Below, piece by piece: positions 23,726 to 28,929 of a DNA stretch of 28,929 nucleotides. The notes beneath the pieces are model-generated. The model was not told where the DNA came from. It saw only the letters and a program-made list of their open reading frames with translations, and did not search any database. A program made the translations under genes and the position numbers. The stretch's first letter is position 1, and the number at the start of each line of letters is the position of its first letter. Location: NCBI GenBank assembly GCA_002344885.1, contig DDUQ01000137.1, positions 791 to 29,719 on the forward strand. Direction: 5' to 3'. Source of the DNA: Comamonadaceae bacterium UBA2334 (lineage in GTDB: Bacteria; Pseudomonadota; Gammaproteobacteria; Burkholderiales; Burkholderiaceae_C).

Positions 23726-23748
23726 CTCGCGGCTTGCGCCGCTCCTAC
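23726..23748 (+). repeat. REP element, copy 1
   Basis: A 23-bp unit beginning CTCGCGGCTTGCGCC and ending GCTCCTAC. It can fold through its GCGGC/GCCGC-type core and is of the class of repetitive extragenic palindromes seen in Pseudomonas, Xanthomonas and some beta-proteobacteria. It is 39 bases after the DUF4824-type gene and pairs with copy 2. Confidence 0.75.
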
Positions 23749-23773
23749 AGCCAACCCAGCGCGCGTCTCCCCC

Positions 23774-23796
23774 GTAGGAGCGGCGCCAGCCGCGAG
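23774..23796 (-). repeat. REP element, copy 2 (inverted)
   Basis: The same 23-bp unit in the opposite orientation, starting GTAGGAGCGGCGCC and ending CCGCGAG. With copy 1 it forms a BIME-like inverted pair separated by 25 bases, able to make a long hairpin in RNA or single-stranded DNA. Confidence 0.75.
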
Positions 23797-23835
23797 CTTT
23801 TCCGAGCCAGACCCAGGCGGCATCGCATTCAACCC

Positions 23836-23858
23836 CTCGCGGCTCGCGCCGCTCCTAC
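23836..23858 (+). repeat. REP element, copy 3
   Basis: A third unit, CTCGCGGCTCGCGCC to GCTCCTAC, differing from copy 1 at one base and in the same orientation. The near identity of the three copies points to recent spread. No REP-associated tyrosine transposase gene is in the window. Confidence 0.75.
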
Positions 23859-24027
23859 AGCGCTCCAACCGCTGCCGATCGCTCCCTGTAACTGCGAGCT
23901 TCTGGGCGTCCCCGCTTTGACCGTCAAGCCTTGCGGTGAAGCGAGGCGGGTGGGGAAGCGAAGAGGGTGATCGAGAACTAGAATGAAAGTGAAGGGTCCA
24001 GTATCCGAAGCCTAGAAGGAGACCGCA

Positions 24028-24594
24028 ATGAGCCCGATTTCCGCCCCCCAGGCGAGCGGCATGCAGCAGTATGGCGCCAACGTCCAGCAGGGCGCTGGCG
24101 CGGCGCGGGCGCAGCCCTTGCCGACCCGGGCCGAGGCCCGTGAGCAACTCAACGTGCAGATTCTGCAGTCGTCGATGGAGGTCTCGATCCGCTCCGGTGA
24201 TGAATCACTCGCCCTGTTGCTGAGGTCGGCAATCGAAGGTATCAATGCGGCGCTCGCGCCGACGCTCGGCCCTGATGCGTTGCAGAACGCGATGACCCAG
24301 GACAACTCGGCTGAGGCAACGGCCGAACGTATCGTGTCGATGTCGACAGGCTTTTTCGAGGCTTATGCGTCGGGCCGGCCGGGCGAGGATGCCGAGACGG
24401 TGTTGCGCGATTTCATCGACGTGATCCGCGGGGGCTTCGAGCAGGGCTTCAACGAGGCGCGTGACATACTGAGCGGGCTGGGGGTGTTCAATGGCCAGGT
24501 CGAAGCCGACGTGATGAAGACGCGTGAACTGGTGCTGCAGGGGTACGACCGCTTCATCCTCGACCGCCTGCCGACGGCCGACCAGCAGGCCTGA
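24028..24594 (+). CDS. DUF5610-type protein
   Basis: The 188-residue product has a low-complexity Gln/Ala/Gly-rich N-terminus (1-30) followed by a predominantly helical domain. Its blocks NVQILQSSMEVSIRSGDESLALLLRSAIEGIN, here residues 42-73, and TAERIVSMSTGFFEAYASGRP fit the DUF5610 family as I know it, as does the FIDVIRGGFEQGFNEARDIL segment with its GLGV end. Function is unknown; there is no signal peptide or membrane segment. A good AGAAGGAG sits before the ATG at 24028. It converges with the LysR gene, whose stop is 15 bases away. It appears to stand alone. Confidence 0.72.
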   Translation: MSPISAPQASGMQQYGANVQQGAGAARAQPLPTRAEAREQLNVQILQSSMEVSIRSGDESLALLLRSAIEGINAALAPTLGPDALQNAMTQDNSAEATAERIVSMSTGFFEAYASGRPGEDAETVLRDFIDVIRGGFEQGFNEARDILSGLGVFNGQVEADVMKTRELVLQGYDRFILDRLPTADQQA

Positions 24595-24609
24595 GCCTTG
24601 CGTTGGCCG

Positions 24610-25521
24610 TCAGCCTTGCTGCGGTGCCGAGGCCTTGAACCAGGCCTCGAGAAACTCCACGCACACGCGCAGCTTGGCCGAGTGTGACAGCCGCGAGGGG
24701 TAGACGGCATACACGTCGGCTTCTTGCGCATAGTCGGGCAGGACGCGAACCAGTTCGCCGCTGGCGAGGCTCGGGCCAACGTCCCAGATCGAGCGCAGGA
24801 TGATGCCGTGGCCATCGGCTGCCCAGCGCCGCACCACCTCGCCATTGTTTGCAGTCAACGGGCCGCCGACGCGGACCGTTTCCAGCCCCTGCGGGCCGCG
24901 CAGGCTCCAGCGCCCGAAATCCTGGTCGCGCTCACGGATCACGATGCAGTCGTGCGCAGCCAGCGCTTGCAGGCTGCTCGGGGCGCCGCGGCGTTCGAGG
25001 TAGGCGGGAGCGGCGCACAGGACGCGAGCGTTACCGGCGATGCGGCGCGAGATCAGGTTGGCTTCCTGCACCGTACCGATGCGAACGTCGAGTTGGAAGC
25101 CTTCGCCCACCAGGTCGACTGGGCGGTCGAGCAGTTCGAGCTGGATCTCCAATGCGGCATAGCGCTTGGCGAGTGCGGACAGCGCGGGGGCAAGGCAATT
25201 GCGGCCGAACCCGGAGCTGCAGCACAGCCGCAGCAATCCGGCCGGCTCGGCGCGGTGGCTGCTGATTGCCTCGGTCATCTGGTCGACATTGTCGAGTATG
25301 CGCTGGGCCCACTGGTGGACGATGTCGCCCTGCTCGGTGATGCGCAGGCTGCGTGTGCTGCGATGTACAAGGCGGGTTTGCAGGTTCTGCTCAAGCAGTG
25401 CGATCCGCTTGCTGATCAAGGCCTTGGAGACGCCGAGTTCGCGTGCCACGGCGCTGAAACTGCGCTGGCGCACGAGTTCGCAGAAGAGACGGAGGTCTTC
25501 GAGTTGGGGTCTATTGTTCAC
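24610..25521 (-). CDS. LysR-family transcriptional regulator, DmlR-like
   Basis: The 303-residue product has the LysR winged-helix at its N-terminus (QLEDLRLFCELVRQRSFSAV, then ARELGVSKALISKRIALLE and LVHRSTRSLRITEQG) and the periplasmic-binding-like effector domain from about residue 90. It is divergent from the dmlA-type dehydrogenase gene, the same arrangement as E. coli dmlR/dmlA, where the regulator activates D-malate use. I infer it activates the adjacent gene in response to D-malate, tartrate or a related acid. The start is GTG at 25521: no in-frame upstream start is available because a stop codon precedes it. The intergenic region carries GTTCAC-type half-sites. Confidence 0.9.
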   Translation of the reverse strand: MNNRPQLEDLRLFCELVRQRSFSAVARELGVSKALISKRIALLEQNLQTRLVHRSTRSLRITEQGDIVHQWAQRILDNVDQMTEAISSHRAEPAGLLRLCCSSGFGRNCLAPALSALAKRYAALEIQLELLDRPVDLVGEGFQLDVRIGTVQEANLISRRIAGNARVLCAAPAYLERRGAPSSLQALAAHDCIVIRERDQDFGRWSLRGPQGLETVRVGGPLTANNGEVVRRWAADGHGIILRSIWDVGPSLASGELVRVLPDYAQEADVYAVYPSRLSHSAKLRVCVEFLEAWFKASAPQQG

Positions 25522-25577
25522 TATTCATGTACATCGAGTTCACGCTTTCCTGGATTGTAGCTTTTTGAGTGAACGCT
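25516..25577. promoter_or_regulatory. Candidate LysR binding region between regulator and dehydrogenase
   Basis: GTTCAC occurs at 25516-25521 (over the regulator's start codon) and in GAGTTCACGCT at 25536-25546, and its complement occurs in GAGTGAACGCT at 25567-25577. The latter two form an inverted pair spaced 31 bases apart. LysR sites usually consist of such dyads with AT-rich spacers. The assignment is tentative. Confidence 0.35.
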
Positions 25578-25641
25578 AAGCTTGGCGCTCGTGGCATGAG
25601 GATGCCGAGGGAGTTGTTTGGGCCAAGTGGAGGGAGCGGGA

Positions 25642-26718
25642 ATGAAGACACACAGGATTGCGGTCATTGCAGGCGACGGAATTGGCAACGAGGTGATGCC
25701 GGAAGGCCTGCGCGTGGTGGAGGCGGCCGCGCGCAAGTTCGGCATCGGCTTGGCGTTCACCACCTTCGACTGGGCGCATTGCGGCTACTACGAGAAGCAC
25801 GGGCAGATGATGCCGGCGGACTGGTTCGAGCAACTCCGAGGTTTCGATGCGATCTACTTCGGCGCGGTGGGCTGGCCTGACAAGGTGCCCGATCACATTT
25901 CGCTGTGGGGCTCGCTGCTCAAGTTCCGGCGTGATTTCGACCAGTACGTGAACCTGCGCCCGGTGCGCCTGATGCCGGGCGTCCCCTGCCCACTGGCAAA
26001 CCGGAAGGTCGGTGACATCGACTTTTACGTGGTGCGTGAGAATACCGAGGGCGAGTACTCGGCGATCGGGGGGCGCATGTTCGAGGGCACCGAGCGCGAA
26101 ACGGTGATCCAGGAGTCGATCTTTACGCGCAAGGGTGTCGACCGGGTGCTGAAGTACGCGTTCGAGCTGGCGCAGCAGCGGCCGAAGAAGCATCTGACCT
26201 CGGCGACCAAGTCGAACGGGATGGCGATCAGCATGCCGTACTGGGACGAGCGTGTTGAGAACATGGCTGCCGCCTACCCCGATGTGCGCTGGGACAAGTA
26301 CCACATCGACATCCTGACCGCGCGCTTCGTGCTCAGCCCGGAGCGCTTCGACGTGGTGGTGGCCTCAAACCTGTTCGGCGACATCCTGTCCGACCTGGGC
26401 CCGGCGTGCGCGGGGACGATCGCGATTGCGCCCTCGGCCAATCTCAACCCCGAGCGCAGCTTCCCGTCCCTGTTCGAGCCGGTTCATGGTTCGGCGCCAG
26501 ACATTTACGGACGCAACATCGCCAATCCGGTGGGCATGATCTGGTCCGGGGCGATGATGCTCGACTTCCTGGGCAATGGGGATGCGGCCCATACCGCTGC
26601 ACACGATGCCATCCTGCGTGCAATCGAGACCACGCTTGCCGAGGGGCCGCGCACGCCCGACATGGGTGGTACGGCCAGCACCAGCGACATCGGCAGGGCA
26701 ATCGCCGCGGCGCTGTAA
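25642..26718 (+). CDS. dmlA: Tartrate dehydrogenase / D-malate dehydrogenase (decarboxylating)
   Basis: This 358-residue enzyme belongs to the isocitrate/isopropylmalate dehydrogenase family and is of the TtuC/DmlA type, which oxidises D-malate or tartrate with NAD+ and can decarboxylate. It starts MKTHRIAVIAGDGIGNEVMP and shows AIYFGAVGWPDKVPDHISLW and KFRRDFDQYVNLRPVRLMPG, which differ from the LeuB substrate region and are typical of tartrate dehydrogenases. RENTEGEYSAIGGRMFEGTE is the substrate loop, followed by SATKSNGM with the catalytic lysine, SNLFGDILSDLGPACAGTIA for metal binding and HGSAPDIYGRNIANPVGMIW for NAD. GGAGGGAG precedes the ATG at 25642; a start at 25618 is less likely. 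It is divergent from a DmlR-like gene. Exact substrate preference is not decidable here. Confidence 0.9.
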   Translation: MKTHRIAVIAGDGIGNEVMPEGLRVVEAAARKFGIGLAFTTFDWAHCGYYEKHGQMMPADWFEQLRGFDAIYFGAVGWPDKVPDHISLWGSLLKFRRDFDQYVNLRPVRLMPGVPCPLANRKVGDIDFYVVRENTEGEYSAIGGRMFEGTERETVIQESIFTRKGVDRVLKYAFELAQQRPKKHLTSATKSNGMAISMPYWDERVENMAAAYPDVRWDKYHIDILTARFVLSPERFDVVVASNLFGDILSDLGPACAGTIAIAPSANLNPERSFPSLFEPVHGSAPDIYGRNIANPVGMIWSGAMMLDFLGNGDAAHTAAHDAILRAIETTLAEGPRTPDMGGTASTSDIGRAIAAAL

Positions 26719-26723
26719 ACGCA

Positions 26724-26748
26724 GCTGCCCGCCTGGGTGGCGGGCAGC
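26724..26748. terminator. Hairpin between convergent dmlA-type and usp genes
   Basis: GCTGCCCGCC and GGCGGGCAGC form a perfect 10-bp stem around a 5-base loop. It lies 5 bases after the dmlA stop, between two convergent genes. No T-run follows on either strand, so it is a likely but non-standard terminator or processing site. Confidence 0.5.
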
Positions 26749-26777
26749 GGGCGACACTTGGCGGGGGCCCAGGGGTG

Positions 26778-27245
26778 TTACTTGTCTTCGCCGTTCTGGC
26801 CGCGGACGATGAGCACGCTGATGCCGACCTTGCGCACGAGGTTCTCCGCCACGCTGCCGAGCAGCAGTCGGCGTACGCCGCGGCGGCCGTGGGAGCCGAC
26901 CACCAGCAGGTCTGCACCCGAGCTCTTGACCGCTTCGGCGATCAGGTCGTCGGTGTGTTCGCCATGGCCGCGCAGCATGTGGATGCGCGCGTTTACACCT
27001 GCAGCCTGTGCCTGCTCGAGCGCGCGGTTCAGTACGCCCTTGCCGCCAGACTCGAGCGCGTCCTTGAGTTGATTGGCGTTGGAGGTGGTGACCCCGCCGC
27101 TGTGGAAGACATGGACGAGGTGCTCGTCGATGGCGTGGGCGATCTCGAGCAGCGCGCCGTGCACCTTGGCGACGCCGATGGCTTCGTCGAGTGCCTTCTG
27201 CGAGGTGCGGCTCTCGTCGATGGCGATGAATACGTGTTTGTACAT
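26778..27245 (-). CDS. Universal stress protein (UspA family)
   Basis: The 155-residue product is a single UspA domain. It begins MYKHVFIAIDESRTSQKALD and has the ATP-binding signature GSHGRRGVRRLLLGSVAENLV (shown as residues 117-137), the G-2x-G-9x-G(S) pattern. The chosen ATG at 27245 has AGGAG eight bases upstream; the longer frame to 27407 extends into the permease gene. It follows the TRAP permease by 58 bases on the same strand. A UspA protein encoded with a TRAP transporter recalls TeaD of Halomonas elongata, which modulates the TeaABC ectoine transporter. A similar regulatory role is an inference from context. Confidence 0.92.
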   Translation of the reverse strand: MYKHVFIAIDESRTSQKALDEAIGVAKVHGALLEIAHAIDEHLVHVFHSGGVTTSNANQLKDALESGGKGVLNRALEQAQAAGVNARIHMLRGHGEHTDDLIAEAVKSSGADLLVVGSHGRRGVRRLLLGSVAENLVRKVGISVLIVRGQNGEDK

Positions 27246-27303
27246 GCGTGACTCCTGTCGTGAGGGCGGGCGGCCCGCGTACTGTGCAGCCGCCCGCAGG
27301 GGG

Positions 27304-28929
27304 TCAGTCCAGGCCCTTGGCCGTGTTTGCCGGGTTGACGAACTTGCGCTGGAAGGCGAATACCACGCCTGCGGCAGCCAGGCCGATGAGGTCGGAGGCG
27401 AGGCCACCTGCGATCATCGCCAACGCTGCCAGGATAAGCACAACACGCAGCGCCAGGTTGACCAGGCCGAAGAACCAGCCCTGGATGCCCGAGGCGAGCA
27501 GGTAGATGCCGAAGGCCGCGGTGACGAAGGCGTGCAGGTTCTCGTACCAGGCGCCTTGCATGAGCAGCGGCGCGGCATAGAAGAACATGAACGGAACCAC
27601 GAAGGCGGCAAGGCCGAACTTGAAGCTCTCGACACTGGTCTTCATCGGGTCCGACTGCGCAATGGCGGCACCGGCGTAGGCTGCGAGCGCGACCGGCGGC
27701 GTGATGGCCGACATGACTGCGTAGTAGAAGATGAAGAAGTGCGCCGTCAGTGGTTCGATGCCGAGCTGGATCAGGCCCGGGGCGATGACACTGGCGGCCA
27801 CCGCGTAGGCAGCCGTTGTCGGCATGCCCATGCCCAGGATGATCGACACGCACATCGCGAAGAACAGCGCCACCAGCTGACTCTGGCCGGCGAGCTCGAG
27901 CAGCATCGACGAGAAGCGGGTGCCGATGCCTGTAAGCGCAATGACGCCGACGATGACACCCGCTGCGGCGCACACGGCGACGAGCTGCAGCGACATGCGG
28001 GCGGCGATCTCGAAGGCGTAGAGGATCTCCTTCACGCCCATGCGGAAGGGCGTGAACCAGCTCACCACCGCGGCGGCGGCCATGGCCAGCGTGCCGGCGC
28101 GGATCACCGAGTAGCCCATGAAGAGGGCGCCGATCAGGGTGAAGATGGGAATGAACAGGAAGGCCTGGCGGGCGAGCTTGCCGAACTCGGGCAGGTCTTC
28201 GCGCGGGAGGCCGCGCATGCCCTTCTTCAGCGCTTCCTTGTCGACCATGAAATAGATCGACAGGAAATACAGAGCGGCCGGGATGATGGCGGCGATCACG
28301 ATGTCCGAGTACGCGATGCCCGTGATCTCGGCCATGATGAAGGCGCCGGCGCCCATGATCGGCGGCAGGATCTGGCCGCCGGAGGAGGCGGCTGCCTCGA
28401 CCGAGGCCGCCGTCTGCGGTGTGTAGCCGACGCGCTTCATCAGCGGGATGGTGAGCGAGCCGGTGGACACGACGTTGCCGGCCGAGGTGCCGTTGATGGT
28501 GCCCATCAGTGCCGACGAGAACACCGCGACCTTGGCCGGCCCGCCGCGCGCACCGCCTGCGGCAGCGAAGGCGAAGTTCACGAAGTACTCGCCCACGCGG
28601 CTGGCCTGCAGAAAGGCTGCGAAGGTGATGAACAGAATGATGTAGGTGGACGAGATCGCCGTGGTCGGGCCCAGGATGCCGTTGTCGGTGTAGATGAAGG
28701 CGAAGAAGCGCGCCGGGGCATAGCCCTTGTGCTCGAGCACGCCGGGGAGCCAGGGGCCGACGAAGCCGTAGAGGATGAATACGGAGACGATCGCGACCAG
28801 GGCGAGGCCGGCGAGGCGGCGGGTCATCTCCAGAATGAGCAGAATGCCGGCGATCGAGGCAAACATGTCATTGAAGTGGGGGAAGACCTGGGCGCGGATA
28901 CGCAGGAACTCGGCGTGCGAGATGATGTA
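27304..28929 (-). CDS. TRAP transporter fused permease (4TM/12TM DctQM-type), partial at N-terminus
   Basis: This is the large membrane subunit of a tripartite ATP-independent periplasmic (TRAP) transporter. The frame is open from the right edge to the stop at 27304, giving about 541 residues; its start lies outside the window. Many hydrophobic segments and the DctM-like stretches VFSSALMGTINGTSAGNVVS, TPQTAASVEAAASSGGQILP, PIMGAGAFIMAEITGIAYSD and ILGMGMPTTAAYAVAASVIA are characteristic. The LILEMTRRLAGLALV region near the left end of the visible part belongs to the joint between the small and large parts in the fused family, which usually works with TAXI-type binding proteins. The substrate is unknown. 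The solute-binding protein gene, expected upstream, would be beyond the edge. A UspA gene follows directly. Confidence 0.93.
   Translation of the reverse strand, partial: YIISHAEFLRIRAQVFPHFNDMFASIAGILLILEMTRRLAGLALVAIVSVFILYGFVGPWLPGVLEHKGYAPARFFAFIYTDNGILGPTTAISSTYIILFITFAAFLQASRVGEYFVNFAFAAAGGARGGPAKVAVFSSALMGTINGTSAGNVVSTGSLTIPLMKRVGYTPQTAASVEAAASSGGQILPPIMGAGAFIMAEITGIAYSDIVIAAIIPAALYFLSIYFMVDKEALKKGMRGLPREDLPEFGKLARQAFLFIPIFTLIGALFMGYSVIRAGTLAMAAAAVVSWFTPFRMGVKEILYAFEIAARMSLQLVAVCAAAGVIVGVIALTGIGTRFSSMLLELAGQSQLVALFFAMCVSIILGMGMPTTAAYAVAASVIAPGLIQLGIEPLTAHFFIFYYAVMSAITPPVALAAYAGAAIAQSDPMKTSVESFKFGLAAFVVPFMFFYAAPLLMQGAWYENLHAFVTAAFGIYLLASGIQGWFFGLVNLALRVVLILAALAMIAGGLASDLIGLAAAGVVFAFQRKFVNPANTAKGLD

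Larger units (their letters stand above)
23687..24027. other. 341-base gene-free region with REP cluster
   Basis: This gap holds three REP-like units (23726-23858) and, at its right end, the AGAAGGAG Shine-Dalgarno of the next gene. No convincing promoter, RNA gene or small ORF is seen in the rest. Confidence 0.6.

Noticed and set aside
1..28929. rRNA, tRNA, CRISPR arrays, prophage genes, intact insertion sequences
   Set aside because: None of the expected conserved sequences, spaced repeats, transposase motifs or structural phage genes could be recognised in the window.

Overview
The window reads as beta-proteobacterial DNA in two parts with different styles. From the left edge to somewhere inside acnB (about 19.1-19.45 kb), gene order and protein sequences fit a member of the Burkholderiales, most likely Comamonadaceae: trpF, truA, fimV, asd, leuB, leuD, leuC on one strand, then gltA-sdhEBADC, a GntR regulator, and mdh - citE-like - acnB on the other. 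From the last third of acnB to the right edge, AAA lysine codons vanish from acnB, codons become uniformly G/C-ending, REP repeats appear, and the gene set (ccdAB relic, cobalamin-binding-like protein, DUF2157/DUF4824-type pair, DUF5610-type protein, dmlR/dmlA, UspA plus fused TRAP permease) looks more like Rhodocyclales (Thauera/Azoarcus type). This is inference from codon style and remembered gene neighbourhoods. Either the contig is a chimera joined at conserved acnB, or it is a real recombination site.

Layout. 1-9321 (minus strand): leucine/aspartate biosynthesis and neighbours. leuC, a 42-residue entericidin-like lipoprotein, leuD, leuB, a doubtful small ORF and asd run together and end in a strong terminator. 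fimV has its own recognisable promoter and is followed by truA and trpF (cut by the left edge). Upstream of leuC lies a set of three to four tandem 12-bp repeats next to a probable promoter. 9476-14536 (minus): sdhC-sdhD-sdhA-sdhB-sdhE-gltA, closed by a perfect-stem terminator. 14665-15492: GntR/UTRA regulator upstream of sdhC on the same strand and divergent from mdh; a 12-bp palindrome plus a direct repeat lies between the regulator and the mdh promoter. 15660-20290 (plus): mdh, a CitE/HpcH-type lyase and acnB. Citrate synthase, aconitase, succinate dehydrogenase and malate dehydrogenase are thus grouped around one regulator.

20291-28929: terminator, decayed ccdAB toxin-antitoxin remnant, a periplasmic-binding-fold protein without a signal peptide, a translationally coupled membrane-protein pair, a REP cluster, a DUF5610-type protein, a LysR regulator divergent from a tartrate/D-malate dehydrogenase, and a universal stress protein downstream of a TRAP permease that runs off the right edge.

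No rRNA, tRNA, CRISPR array, intact insertion sequence or phage gene was seen. I did not find a convincing new multi-gene system. The most useful leads are the acnB discontinuity, the leuC tandem repeats, the GntR/mdh operator and leader, and the broken ccdAB pair.
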